Shown here one piece after another: positions 43,618 through 52,825 of a DNA stretch of 64,000 nucleotides. The number at the start of each line of letters is the position of its first letter. The first letter of the stretch is position 1. Origin of the DNA: Bacteroidota bacterium (GTDB lineage: Bacteria; Bacteroidota; Bacteroidia; Bacteroidales; FEN-979); assembly GCA_026391735.1 (NCBI GenBank), contig JAPLDL010000017.1, positions 1 through 64,000 on the forward strand. Reading direction: 5' to 3'. The translations under genes and the position numbers were made by a program. Under the pieces are notes generated by a model. That model saw only the letters and a program-made list of their open reading frames with translations. It had not been told where the DNA came from and ran no database searches.

Positions 43618-45417
43618 TTATTCCAGCAAGTAGGAGATACAAACTATGCCAGGTCCTGCATGAGCAACCAGTACAGGTGAAGCATGTTCCAGGTAAAGCG
43701 GTTTCTTACCTGTAAGTCTTTCCATTTCCGTGGCGAGATAATTTGCTGTTTCCGGGTTGGCGGCATGGGTAATGGCATATTCCCATATTTTGTTTTTACG
43801 AAACATCCGCTCAAAATCGCGGATAACTTTGGCGGTACAGCCTTTTTCGGTAAAGGATTTGCTGAACAGCACGGCTTTGCCCAGCTCATCCAATGCAATG
43901 ATAGGTTTGAGGTCGAGAAAACGGGCAATAAAACTTTTCATCGGGCTGACCCTGCCCGAACGGATAATATATTTCAGGGTTTGAACGCTGACCCGGATGC
44001 CCGCTTTAGGGATCCATTCCTTGATCCTGGCTGAAAGTTCAAAGTGGGACATGCCTTCTTCAAGCGCTCTCGCGGCCCGAACCAGGATAAGGCCCAGGGC
44101 CCCGGTAAGCACCTTGGAATCAATAACCTCAATAAGTCTGGATGAGCGTTTGGCTACTTCCCTGCCTGCTATTTCTGCATTGCTGTATGTTCCGCTAAGG
44201 CCGCTGGAAAGATGGATACCTATAATATTTTTATACTGAGTGCTCAGGTATTCAAATTTATTCTGGAAATCCTTAGCCGATGGCTGGGAGGTAGTCGGAC
44301 TTACTTCCGATTGTTCCAGTCTGTCGTAAAACTTTTCGGGATTGATGGTAAGGCGGTCGAGGTAATAGGTTTCTCCGAAATGAACGTTGAGAGGAACAAC
44401 ATGGATCTGGTAGCGGTCGGTGAATTCACGAGGAAGGTCACAAGTCGAATCAGTCATCAGGGCCACATCCGATCTTCGATCCAGCAGAATCGAGTTCTGA
44501 AAGATCATATCATCGACTTTCTGGTAGCTGATCTCTCCAAAACGGTGAAGCTGGGACATTACCTCGATCGGATGATCGGTATGGATATGAACCCTCATTT
44601 TACTTCGAGAACCTGCCACAACCAGTGAATCCCCTGAATTCTCGAGAAAAGAACGGATTTTCTTCTGATCAAGATTCTGTCCGTTGATAAGGGCTTCGGT
44701 GCAAAACCGGAATGTTATAACATCATGCTGAACTTCAACCTCTTCACCCGCCGATTCATCGGCATGGGCAGTAATGGCTGTTTCGGGCTGACCCAGTGTG
44801 AAAAAATCTTTAATCCCTTCAAGAAAATAAACAAAACCTTTGGCCCCGGCATCCACCACATGTGCTTTGGCAAGTACTTCCAGTTTCTTTGTCGTTCCGG
44901 CAAGAGCTTCAAGGGCTTTGTTATATGCCTCTACCAGTAATTTGATAAAATCATCAATCCTGTCCTTGATCTTGTCCAGATGCTCAGCCCATTCCTTTAT
45001 GACAGTAAGAATCGTTCCTTCCACCGGGTTGGCTATTGCATCATAAGCATAGGCAACCGCCTTTTTCATACTCTCAGCAAAGGACTTGATATCAAGTGGT
45101 TGACCCTCATTGAGTTCATTGCTGAAACCATATAGAAATTGTGCAAAAATAATACCTGAATTTCCTCTTGCCCCGCTCAATGCTGCGTCGGCCATTGCCA
45201 CAGCCGTCTGTTTCAGATTGTCGGTGGGGATTATTGCATCCATGATTGAACGCATAGTGGAAGCCAGGTTGGTACCAGTATCGGCATCCGCGACAGGAAA
45301 GACATTAATTTTATTTAACAGCTTCTGCTGCTCGAAGATCCTTTGGGCACCGGCAAGAAATGAGTGGTAAAGCTGCTTGCCGTCCAATTCCTTAATTTTC
45401 TGAGTTATTTCAGTCAA
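43618..45417 (-). CDS. DAK2/DegV fusion, FakA-FakB-like fatty acid kinase
   Basis: A 599-aa cytoplasmic fusion. Residues 8-205 are a DhaL-type kinase domain with Mg-ATP ligands Asp44 and Asp46 in DADTGTN and the GARGNSG loop. Residues 230-310 match the FakA middle domain (FRFCTEALI, DSLVVAGS, KMRVHIHTDHP). Residues 315-599 are a DegV domain with MTDSTCDLP, TTSQPS and HLSSGLSGTYSNA, the fatty-acid-binding residues of FakB. FakA phosphorylates FakB-bound fatty acids for phospholipid synthesis; here both roles may sit on one chain. The C-terminal domain of known FakA is itself FakB-like, but lacks such well-conserved ligand motifs as far as I know. Confidence 0.88.
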   Translation of the reverse strand: MTEITQKIKELDGKQLYHSFLAGAQRIFEQQKLLNKINVFPVADADTGTNLASTMRSIMDAIIPTDNLKQTAVAMADAALSGARGNSGIIFAQFLYGFSNELNEGQPLDIKSFAESMKKAVAYAYDAIANPVEGTILTVIKEWAEHLDKIKDRIDDFIKLLVEAYNKALEALAGTTKKLEVLAKAHVVDAGAKGFVYFLEGIKDFFTLGQPETAITAHADESAGEEVEVQHDVITFRFCTEALINGQNLDQKKIRSFLENSGDSLVVAGSRSKMRVHIHTDHPIEVMSQLHRFGEISYQKVDDMIFQNSILLDRRSDVALMTDSTCDLPREFTDRYQIHVVPLNVHFGETYYLDRLTINPEKFYDRLEQSEVSPTTSQPSAKDFQNKFEYLSTQYKNIIGIHLSSGLSGTYSNAEIAGREVAKRSSRLIEVIDSKVLTGALGLILVRAARALEEGMSHFELSARIKEWIPKAGIRVSVQTLKYIIRSGRVSPMKSFIARFLDLKPIIALDELGKAVLFSKSFTEKGCTAKVIRDFERMFRKNKIWEYAITHAANPETANYLATEMERLTGKKPLYLEHASPVLVAHAGPGIVCISYLLE

Positions 45418-45441
45418 TAGCGGGAATTTTTAATGAAGGTG

Positions 45442-45449
45442 CAAAGGTA
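45442..45449 (-). promoter_or_regulatory. -7 box (TACCTTTG) for the DAK2/DegV gene
   Basis: TACCTTTG on the minus strand, 24 bp before the start codon. No clear -33 box. Confidence 0.45.
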
Positions 45450-45517
45450 TGGAAAATCCTGCAATCAATTTCCAACATTCAGCATTCGACCCTAAGGCTC
45501 AGCAAATTTAACATTTT

Positions 45518-46738
45518 TTATGAGAACCGGATCGCTTTGACCGGGTTGATCCGGGTGATGATCAGCGAAGGAATGATCAGCATAAGATAGCATGCAGTGA
45601 CTGCCAGCACATTAAGGATGAATATGTTAAAAAGATCCAGATGGATCGGCACAACAGGGACATAATAGGACTCCTGGGGCAAACGTATGACCCCCCATTG
45701 CAGTTGAATCATACATAGGGCAAACCCGATTAAATTGCCAAGGCCAATACCCCATCCAAGGATATACAGGGCATGGTATACAAATATTTTACGGATCCGG
45801 CGGTTTGCAAGGCCAAGGGCCTTAAGCACACCTATCATGGATGTCCTTTCCAGGATAAGGATCAGCAATGTGGAGATCATGGTAATTGCCGAAACTGCTA
45901 TCATCAGCGACAGTATAATGACCACATTCATATCCTGCAAGGCAAGCCAGTCGAAGATCTGGGGATATAACTGGTAAATCGTGGATGCATCAAGCTGAAA
46001 CCCGATCTGGTGATACACGTATTTCCCCATTTCATCAACATCCCTGAAATCTTTAAGTATCACTTCAAACCCGCCAACCTGACCGTTATTCCAACCATTG
46101 ATCTTCTGTATATGGATGATATTCCCGATCACATACAGCTTGTCAAACTCCTCAAGACCCGTTTCAAAAATCCCTGAGATCCTGAACTTCCTGCCAATCG
46201 TATGTTCCCCATAAATGAAATACATCCGCAAGGGATCATTGATCTTAAGATTCAGCAGGTCGGCCAGCGCCCTGGAAATTATCACATCATTCTTCCGGGA
46301 GGAATCGGAATAATCGGGGATCCTGCCTTCTTTCATCCTCTTGCTGAAGAATTCCCAGTCATAATCTTCGCCCACCCCTTTGAGAACCACTCCCTGTATC
46401 TGGTCGGAAGTCCTGATAATTCCGGCTTTACTAGCATAAACCTGGATATGTTTTATCTTCGGATGGAGGCGCAGGGAAGGCAGGAAAGATTGTTGCTTCT
46501 CAACCGGGAAGGGTACAAGGTTCGTGTTTTCAGAAAATCTTGTGACCTGGATATGTCCTGTAAATCCAATAACTTTATCGCGGATTTCCTTCTGAAATCC
46601 GGTCAGGATGGCAATCGAGACAAACATGATCGTAAGGCTCAAGGTAATGGCCAGTATGGATATGCGGATCACGGGGCGGGAATAATTCCCCCTGCTCCCT
46701 TTTATCATCCTGTGTGCTATAAAGAGATCGGTGTTCAA
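45518..46738 (-). CDS. LolC/LolE-type ABC transporter permease
   Basis: A 406-aa permease with an N-terminal helix (about 27-48), a large periplasmic MacB-like domain (about 50-260) and three C-terminal helices of the FtsX fold (275-400). The ISILAITLSLTIMFVSIAILTGFQ start, and ERTSMIGVLKALG coupling motif near residue 295, are typical of LolC/LolE, which extract lipoproteins from the inner membrane for transport to the outer one. No ATPase gene (lolD) is adjacent; in Bacteroidota such permeases often stand alone. It is divergent from namZ. Confidence 0.9.
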   Translation of the reverse strand: MNTDLFIAHRMIKGSRGNYSRPVIRISILAITLSLTIMFVSIAILTGFQKEIRDKVIGFTGHIQVTRFSENTNLVPFPVEKQQSFLPSLRLHPKIKHIQVYASKAGIIRTSDQIQGVVLKGVGEDYDWEFFSKRMKEGRIPDYSDSSRKNDVIISRALADLLNLKINDPLRMYFIYGEHTIGRKFRISGIFETGLEEFDKLYVIGNIIHIQKINGWNNGQVGGFEVILKDFRDVDEMGKYVYHQIGFQLDASTIYQLYPQIFDWLALQDMNVVIILSLMIAVSAITMISTLLILILERTSMIGVLKALGLANRRIRKIFVYHALYILGWGIGLGNLIGFALCMIQLQWGVIRLPQESYYVPVVPIHLDLFNIFILNVLAVTACYLMLIIPSLIITRINPVKAIRFS

Positions 46739-46778
46739 TCAAATTGAGTTATCTTTACAAAAATAGAAAACTTATTCC

Positions 46779-47954
46779 ATGCTTAGCAGAATCAAACTCC
46801 AACTTATCTTTACTTTCCTGCTTATTTCGTATTGCAGCCTGATTGTATTTTCCCAGGTAAAGCCTGCTTCCTTTCAAACCGAGAAGTATCTCAGGATCCT
46901 GCATGGAAAGAAAATAGGCGTGGTAGCCAATGCCTCTTCCGTTGTTGGCCAAACAAATATTGTTGACACTCTTCTAAGGAGCGGAATTGATGTTAAAGTG
47001 GTGTTTTCGCCCGAGCATGGCTTCAAACTAAAGGATGATGCAGGGCAGCAGTCAACTGATTATACTGACCCTGATACCGGGCTTCGTATCATTTCTCTTT
47101 ATGGTCTCAAGAAAAAACCAGCTGAAATGGACCTTTCGGGGATCGATATGGTCGTTTTTGACATACAGGACGTCGGGGCCCGTTTCTACACTTATATCAG
47201 CACATTAAGCCTGGTAATGGAGGCCTGTGCAGAGAATAAAATAGGTGTTCTTGTGCTTGACAGACCCAATCCAAATGCATTTTACATTGACGGACCTGTG
47301 CTGGATCCGAAATACAAATCATTCGTTGGGATGCACCCGGTGCCGGTCGTGTATGGTATGACAATCGGAGAGTACGCGAAAATGGTGAACGGGGAAGGCT
47401 GGTTAAAAGACGGAGTCAGCTGCGAACTGAGTGTTTTGCCCGTGGAGAATTATACTCACCAGACAGCCTGGTTCCCCCAAACAAGACCTTCTCCGAACCT
47501 GCCTGATGCAAACTCCATCCTGCTGTATCCTTCACTTTGCTTTTTTGAAGGCACCGTGATCAGTGTAGGGAGAGGCACATCTGCACCTTTCGAGGTATAC
47601 GGCCATCCCGGGTTGCAGGGATATTCCTTTAATTTTACACCTGTGGTTATTAAAGGGATGGATTCCAGACCCATGTATAAGGACAAAACCTGTTATGGTG
47701 AGAACCTGCAGAAGTATTACGAGTTGCATCCAGCCGATAAAGGCAGGATAACCCTTTCCTGGCTAATCAGGGCATTTCAGAATCTGGGAAGCAAACCCGA
47801 TTTTTTCAATCCCTATTTCGACCAGCTGGCAGGTACATCAAAACTGCAGGAACAGATTGTAAAAGGTATGAAAGAGGAAGATATACGCAGCAGCTGGAAA
47901 GCCGGCATTGAAGCGTTTAAAAAGATAAGGGAAAAGTATTTACTGTATCCGTAG
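46779..47954 (+). CDS. namZ: Exo-beta-N-acetylmuramidase NamZ (DUF1343)
   Basis: Releases terminal N-acetylmuramic acid from peptidoglycan fragments in the periplasm. The 391-aa protein has a signal peptide (LSRIKLQLIFTFLLI to VFSQ) and a full DUF1343 domain: FSPEHGFK, VFDIQDVGARFYTYISTL, VLDRPNPN, a GMHPVPVVYGMTIGEYA block, SPNLP and GRGTSAPFEVYG. DUF1343 proteins include NamZ of Tannerella and Bacillus relatives. It complements the GH3 fusion upstream, since the two would shorten glycan chains from alternate sugars. Confidence 0.9.
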   Translation: MLSRIKLQLIFTFLLISYCSLIVFSQVKPASFQTEKYLRILHGKKIGVVANASSVVGQTNIVDTLLRSGIDVKVVFSPEHGFKLKDDAGQQSTDYTDPDTGLRIISLYGLKKKPAEMDLSGIDMVVFDIQDVGARFYTYISTLSLVMEACAENKIGVLVLDRPNPNAFYIDGPVLDPKYKSFVGMHPVPVVYGMTIGEYAKMVNGEGWLKDGVSCELSVLPVENYTHQTAWFPQTRPSPNLPDANSILLYPSLCFFEGTVISVGRGTSAPFEVYGHPGLQGYSFNFTPVVIKGMDSRPMYKDKTCYGENLQKYYELHPADKGRITLSWLIRAFQNLGSKPDFFNPYFDQLAGTSKLQEQIVKGMKEEDIRSSWKAGIEAFKKIREKYLLYP

Positions 47955-47964
47955 CAGCCGTTAG

Positions 47965-48040
47965 GATTTACGATTTACGAATTACGATTTACGAATTACG
48001 GTTTTTTCATTTGTCAATTGTAAAGTTCACTCGTAATTCG
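47965..48040. repeat. Intergenic inverted repeat of ATTTACG/AATTACG units
   Basis: Five tandem 7-bp-like units of ATTTACG and AATTACG (47966-48000) are followed by an inverted CGTAATTCG at 48032-48040, which can pair with 47992-48000. A similar element occurs at 59715-59777. It lies between convergent namZ and the aminotransferase gene and may act as a bidirectional stem-loop. Confidence 0.6.
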
Positions 48041-48041
48041 T

Positions 48042-49238
48042 TTATTCCCTGCCGGGATAAACTTTGAGTGCTGCTTCCAGGCATTTCATGGATTCGCGTA
48101 AATCGTTCACGTTAAGCACATAGCTTATCCTGACTTCATCGATACCGCGTCCTTTGGTGGAATAGAATCCTGTCCCCGGAGCAAGCATTACGGTTTTGCC
48201 TTGCCAACTGAAACCCTCCAACAGCCACTGGCAGAATTTATCCGAATCATCGATAGGCAGCCTGGCCATTGCATAAAACGCTCCTCCGGGAACAGGACAG
48301 AAACAACCCTCCATTTTATTGATTGATTCCACAACCACATTGCGGCGCTGAAGGTATTCGTCGAGTACCCCTTTGATATAAGAATCAGGGGTATTTATAG
48401 CTTCTTCCCCGGCAATCTGTCCGAAGGTAGGCGGGCTTAGCCGTGCCTGGGCAAATTTCATGGCAGTGGACATCACATCCTTGTTGTGGGAAATCATAAC
48501 CCCTATCCTGGCTCCGCAGGCGCTGTATCGTTTTGAAATAGAGTCGAGCAACACCACATTCTGCTCGATCCCTTTCAGGTTCATTACCGAATAATGTTCT
48601 TTGCCGTCATAAACGAATTCACGGTAAACCTCGTCCGCAAACAAAAACAGATCATGTTTAAGGACAATTTCCTTAAGCAGTTCCAGCTCTTCCCGGGAAT
48701 AAAGGTAACCGGTCGGATTATTGGGGTTGCAGACCATGATAGCTTTGGTATTCGGAGTGATGGCTTTTTCGAAGGCTGACATCGGGGGCAATGCAAAACC
48801 GTTCTCAATGATTGAATCTATCGGGATAACGTTTACGCCTGCTGCAACAGAGAACCCGTTATAATTTGCATAAAAAGGTTCGGGTATTATAATTTCATCA
48901 CCAGGATTAAGGCAGGTGAACATGGCAAACATGATCGCCTCGCTGCCTCCGGTGGTCACAATCATTTCTTCGGGGCTGACTTCAATACCACATTTTTTAT
49001 AATATTCGGCAAGTTTTTTCCTGTAAGAAGGTATCCCTGCTGAATGGCTGTATTCAATCACCTTAAGGTCGGTATTCCTGATCTTGTCCATTACATTTTC
49101 AGGAGTGGGGATGTCGGGTTGCCCGATATTAAGATGAAAGACTTTGATGCCTCTTTTTTTTGCTTCATCTGAAAAGGGAACGAGTTTGCGGATCGGCGAG
49201 GGAGGACAGAGCTGTCCACGGTTTGAAATAGTTGGCAT
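48042..49238 (-). CDS. Class I pyridoxal-phosphate aminotransferase
   Basis: A 398-aa aminotransferase of fold type I, likely aspartate/aromatic or broad amino acid specificity. Visible are NIGQPDIPTPE, the PLP-phosphate-contacting TTGGSEAI, NPNNPTGYLY (Asn-Pro motif), DEVYREFVYDG with the pyridine-N aspartate, and Lys236 in SISKRYSACGARIG, the Schiff-base lysine. The C-terminal Arg that binds the substrate carboxylate is present in GIDEVRISY. It stands alone with a hairpin-containing gap upstream; the substrate cannot be named from sequence. Confidence 0.93.
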   Translation of the reverse strand: MPTISNRGQLCPPSPIRKLVPFSDEAKKRGIKVFHLNIGQPDIPTPENVMDKIRNTDLKVIEYSHSAGIPSYRKKLAEYYKKCGIEVSPEEMIVTTGGSEAIMFAMFTCLNPGDEIIIPEPFYANYNGFSVAAGVNVIPIDSIIENGFALPPMSAFEKAITPNTKAIMVCNPNNPTGYLYSREELELLKEIVLKHDLFLFADEVYREFVYDGKEHYSVMNLKGIEQNVVLLDSISKRYSACGARIGVMISHNKDVMSTAMKFAQARLSPPTFGQIAGEEAINTPDSYIKGVLDEYLQRRNVVVESINKMEGCFCPVPGGAFYAMARLPIDDSDKFCQWLLEGFSWQGKTVMLAPGTGFYSTKGRGIDEVRISYVLNVNDLRESMKCLEAALKVYPGRE

Positions 49239-49265
49239 AATTACAGGTATTATCTAAAGCAGGAA

Positions 49266-49284
49266 AGCCAGCTTTTGGCTGGCT
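49266..49284 (-). terminator. Stem-loop after the DUF1573 gene
   Basis: A 7-bp stem AGCCAGC/GCTGGCT with a 5-nt loop (TTTTG) lies 24 bp past the DUF1573 stop; downstream on the minus strand is TTTCCTGCTTT, a weak T-rich tail. It could end DUF1573 transcription before the aminotransferase gene. Confidence 0.45.
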
Positions 49285-49308
49285 GGACTGCTTGGGTTAT
49301 AATAGTAT

Positions 49309-49773
49309 TTACTTGCTGACAGGAGTTGCTCCCTGTTCATTCTGTTTTTCGGGTGTTGTACTAACCGGCTTTGCAACAACAGTTCCCTTGATAGTCAACC
49401 TGATAGTAGAGGTTTTGGCATTTGAATTCACGGTAACTGTCTTGTTGATGGGGCCGATGTTATTTGTGTTGTAAGTCACTTTGATCACATCGCTTTTCCC
49501 TGGGAGAACAGGCTCCTGGGGCCATGAAGAGGTTGTACATCCGCACGAGGTCATAGGTTTTGAAAGGATCAGCGGCTCTTTTCCTGTGTTTGTGAACTTG
49601 AATTCACAAGCGCCGTCGGCACCCTGGAAGATAGTGCCATAATCATGAACCAGCTGATCGAAAGAAATTTCAGGGGCATTCGGGTTAACCGGAGGCTGCT
49701 GGGCTGTTTCCTGAGCATTTACTGCAAAAGCAGCAAAGATGACAAACAGGACTGAAAGCAAAATTTTCTGCAT
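49309..49773 (-). CDS. DUF1573 secreted protein
   Basis: A 154-aa exported protein with a signal peptide (QKILLSVLFVIFAAFAVNA), a Pro/Gln-rich linker and one DUF1573 immunoglobulin-like domain (about 38-135): ISFDQLVHDYGTIFQG, ACEFKFTNTGKEPLIL, MTSCGCT and YNTNNIGPINKTVTV. The CGC cysteine pair is conserved in the family. DUF1573 proteins are common in Bacteroidota and function is not established; extracellular binding is likely. It has a -7 box 38 bp upstream and a hairpin after its end. Confidence 0.9.
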   Translation of the reverse strand: MQKILLSVLFVIFAAFAVNAQETAQQPPVNPNAPEISFDQLVHDYGTIFQGADGACEFKFTNTGKEPLILSKPMTSCGCTTSSWPQEPVLPGKSDVIKVTYNTNNIGPINKTVTVNSNAKTSTIRLTIKGTVVAKPVSTTPEKQNEQGATPVSK

Positions 49774-49810
49774 ATTATTTATATTATTTGTAGGTTGAAA
49801 AAATGGAACA

Positions 49811-49818
49811 CAAAGGTA
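49811..49818 (-). promoter_or_regulatory. -7 box (TACCTTTG) for the DUF1573 gene
   Basis: TACCTTTG on the minus strand, 37 bp before the start codon. No clear -33 box. Confidence 0.45.
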
Positions 49819-49910
49819 TAAAAAATATTATCGCAACCCTGACAGGGGGGTATTAATATTTTATAAAGACAATGCAGAAAGCAATTGGTTGCCGGCCGGG
49901 GATAGACTTA

Positions 49911-51995
49911 TCATACGCTGTCAAGTATTTCTATAAGTTCATCCAGCTTGAACGGCTTGGTTATATAACTGTTAATCCCGGCCTCATAACATTTTTCTTC
50001 ATCATCTTTATCGGCATTGGCTGTGAGTGCACAGATATGGATTGTTCCTTTTGAAGGATCGGACTGTTCAATCTGCCTGATCTCCCTGCTGGCTTCAAGC
50101 CCATCCTGCTCCGGCATAAAAATGTCCATCAGTATGAGGTCGTATTTGTTCTTTTTAAACATGGATACCGCAACCTGCCCATTCTCGGCGATGTCGATCT
50201 GGTGACCTAGTTTGCTCAGAGTAACCATTGCAACTTTCTGATTTATAAGATTATCCTCAGCAAGTAATATTCTCAGTTTCCTTACCTCGTGCCTGGCAAC
50301 AGGTTTCTCAACCAAGCCTGCAAAAGGTTCAGGTGTTGTATTGCTTATCAGGTTGTGAAAAGTTTCAGCAAACTGGGATGGGATGAAGGGTCGTTTCAGC
50401 ATGCAGCCGAACCCCATTTCAATTACCTTTTGTCCCACGATGGTTCCCTGGTAATAAAGCAGGATCTTGCCGACCTCCGTCCAGGCCGGTCCGGGTTCAA
50501 ATGAACCCTGCGCCGGTTCTGCAGCCTCGTAATCAACGATCACAAGATCCAATGGCTTTTTGATATTATGCCTGTGGGATATTTCCATGTAGCCGTCGGT
50601 CAGAGTCGAAAAATGTTCGGCTTCGCAATCCAGCCGGTTTAGAAAATCCAGCAGGATCATCGCCCTGGTTGGCGAAGGATCAATGATCATTACTTTCATT
50701 CCCTTGATCTTCTGATCGATCACGGGGGGGGCCGAACCTGCAACTTTATCAAGAATGACATTGAATGTGAATGAAGAACCTTTTCCCGGAGCACTGTCGA
50801 CATGAACCTCCCCTTTCATTTTGATAATAAGGTGTCTTGCTATGGCAAGACCCAGTCCGCTCCCTCCGTACTTGCCGGTTGAAGGACTGATGCGGGTGAA
50901 TGAAGTGAAGATACGTTTCAATGCCTCTTCCGAGATCCCAATACCGGTATCGGTAACCCTGAACTCGAGATTTACTGTCTCTTCATCCCAGGAAAGGAAA
51001 TTGGCCATGATTGTGATCTCTCCATTTTCGGTGAATTTAACACCGTTATCGGCAAACACCCTGAGTACCTGCTTCAATCTTGCATAATCACCTCTGACCT
51101 GGAGGGGGATGTTCGGGTCGACAGAAGAAATCACTTCCAGTTCCTTTTCCCTTGCTTCAGGGATAATTGTCGAGACCAGGTCTTCCATCAGTTCAAATAC
51201 GCTGAACATACCGCTGTTAAGCTCTATCTGGTTTGCCTCAATTTTCAGGAAATCCATGATCGTGTTGAAGACCGACAGGAGGTTTGTGGCTGAATCGACT
51301 ATAATTTCAAGGTATTCCATTTGTTCCGGCGAAAGCTCTGATTGCTTAAGGATCTCCGCCATACCTACAACGCCCGAGAGAGGGGTGTAGATCTCGTGGG
51401 CCATGGTAGCCAGGAAAGAACTTTTTGCCTTGTTTGCCTCATCGGCTTTTTCAAATTCGCTCAGCAGGTTTTTCTCATGGACTTTCTTCCTCTCCACGTC
51501 CATTGTCACACCGAGCAGCCTTAAAGGTTTTCCAATGATATCCTTTTCAACGATCTTTCCTTTGTCGAACACCCACTTCCAGTCATCCATGGAGGTTTTA
51601 AGGCGATACTCTGATTCAAAAAAAGGCGTTGACCCGTTAAGGTGCCGGTCAAGGTTTTCATTAACTTCTGCAGCATCATCAGGGTGGATGAGCTCAAGGA
51701 AGGCCGAAAAGGTTGAAGGTAGCGCTTCCTGTTTCAGACCCAGCAGCAAAGCCATATTCCCGCTGTATTCCATTTTACCGCTTTTGAAATCCCAGTCCCA
51801 CCAAGCCATCTGGCTGGCCTCAAACGCCATCGTCAGTCTCTCATTGACCTGGTTCAGATCACCAAATACCTGCTGAAGCCGGTCGTTCGATTTCTGGTAG
51901 GTTCGCTGTATCTCTTCCCATTGCATGGAAGCAAGCCTCACAACTTTGAGTTTAGATTCAAGCTGTTGTATTCTTTTCTTCAAATCTTCTGACAT
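49911..51995 (-). CDS. Cytoplasmic hybrid sensor histidine kinase with two receivers
   Basis: A 694-aa soluble hybrid kinase. Order: N-terminal coiled coil (1-58), PAS domain (60-170; MAWWDWDFKSGKMEYSG, HPDDAAE), HisKA domain with His200 in MAHEIYTP, HATPase (about 300-415; N-box VFADNGVKFTENGE, DTGIGI, GSGLGLAI), a divergent receiver (about 435-545; Asp in VIVDYE, no conserved Lys noted) and a canonical receiver (about 570-690; AEDN, Asp in LMDIFMP, KPF). No membrane helix, so it senses an internal signal. The orphan receiver at 8250-8636 could be a relay partner, but this is only a possibility. A run of eight G lies at 50724-50731. Confidence 0.92.
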   Translation of the reverse strand: MSEDLKKRIQQLESKLKVVRLASMQWEEIQRTYQKSNDRLQQVFGDLNQVNERLTMAFEASQMAWWDWDFKSGKMEYSGNMALLLGLKQEALPSTFSAFLELIHPDDAAEVNENLDRHLNGSTPFFESEYRLKTSMDDWKWVFDKGKIVEKDIIGKPLRLLGVTMDVERKKVHEKNLLSEFEKADEANKAKSSFLATMAHEIYTPLSGVVGMAEILKQSELSPEQMEYLEIIVDSATNLLSVFNTIMDFLKIEANQIELNSGMFSVFELMEDLVSTIIPEAREKELEVISSVDPNIPLQVRGDYARLKQVLRVFADNGVKFTENGEITIMANFLSWDEETVNLEFRVTDTGIGISEEALKRIFTSFTRISPSTGKYGGSGLGLAIARHLIIKMKGEVHVDSAPGKGSSFTFNVILDKVAGSAPPVIDQKIKGMKVMIIDPSPTRAMILLDFLNRLDCEAEHFSTLTDGYMEISHRHNIKKPLDLVIVDYEAAEPAQGSFEPGPAWTEVGKILLYYQGTIVGQKVIEMGFGCMLKRPFIPSQFAETFHNLISNTTPEPFAGLVEKPVARHEVRKLRILLAEDNLINQKVAMVTLSKLGHQIDIAENGQVAVSMFKKNKYDLILMDIFMPEQDGLEASREIRQIEQSDPSKGTIHICALTANADKDDEEKCYEAGINSYITKPFKLDELIEILDSV

Positions 51996-52021
51996 GGGTC
52001 AATCGCTTTATATAAGCTTAA

Positions 52022-52819
52022 TTATCTTCTTTTTTTATCGGGATAAAGGATATCCAGTCCGCAACGCAGGTTCGATAGGTAGCGCAATGCATCTTCCACA
52101 AAGGCTTTCGGGATCACCGACCCGTGCTGGGGAAGGATGGCTTCGATCGTGATGCCCTTTAAACGGTCAACATACCCCCTGGTGGCAATGTTCCCGGCCA
52201 TATAATCCAGGTGAAAGAGGTTCATCTTGAACTCATGATTGTGAAAGTCGCTGATCACCAGTTTCCAGTCCATATCGATCGCTGCCCAGATGTCGCCTGA
52301 AAACAAATATTGTGATGTTTCGTCATAGGTTGTAAAAGCGCCCGGGAAATGCAGGAAAGGAGATTCAATAAATCGTATATTTCGCCCTGATGAAAACGTA
52401 TAGGAAGAAAATTCGGTGATATTAAAAAAGTTGTAATCATCCCTTCCGTAATGTGAAAGCAGAATATTTGTCCGCGTGCTGGTAATTACTTTCATTTCGG
52501 GGTTCACCTCGAGCCACCTCACCATCGACCCGGCCACATCCGGGTCCTGGTGGCATAAGATCTGTGCCGAAACATGGGCAGGTACTATGATCTGCTCAAC
52601 CCTGCGCCTGATAAAGTCGAACACTTCGGCACCACCGGGATCTACAATTATAGCCTCGTCCCCATCGGTTATCAGGTAGGTATTGCATCGGAATGCCGAG
52701 TCCTCGGGAGTTCCCAGCCAGTAAACCGCATGGTGCTCATTCTGGTATAACGGAGTAGGTCGCTCCGTCATTTCATCAAAATTTTTGCTGAATTCAGCAA
52801 GATTCACTGTATTGCTCAT
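52022..52819 (-). CDS. Flavodiiron-like metallo-beta-lactamase-fold (ODP) protein
   Basis: A 265-aa soluble protein with the diiron-binding oxygen-detecting (ODP) MBL fold but no flavodoxin domain. The metal motif is His90-x-Asp92-x-Asp94 in CHQDPDVAGS, with further ligands in FLHFPGAFTT (His), SGDIW (Asp) and LPQHGS (His). Flavodiiron relatives reduce O2 or NO; single-domain forms may sense or detoxify oxygen. It starts 6 bp after cysH, so the two are probably cotranscribed. Hydrolase activity cannot be ruled out. Confidence 0.85.
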   Translation of the reverse strand: MSNTVNLAEFSKNFDEMTERPTPLYQNEHHAVYWLGTPEDSAFRCNTYLITDGDEAIIVDPGGAEVFDFIRRRVEQIIVPAHVSAQILCHQDPDVAGSMVRWLEVNPEMKVITSTRTNILLSHYGRDDYNFFNITEFSSYTFSSGRNIRFIESPFLHFPGAFTTYDETSQYLFSGDIWAAIDMDWKLVISDFHNHEFKMNLFHLDYMAGNIATRGYVDRLKGITIEAILPQHGSVIPKAFVEDALRYLSNLRCGLDILYPDKKRR

Positions 52820-52825
52820 AGTCCA

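Noticed and set aside
47965..48040. Possible CRISPR array
   Set aside because: Units are about 7 bp with no spacers, no cas genes are near, and the pattern is a simple inverted repeat.
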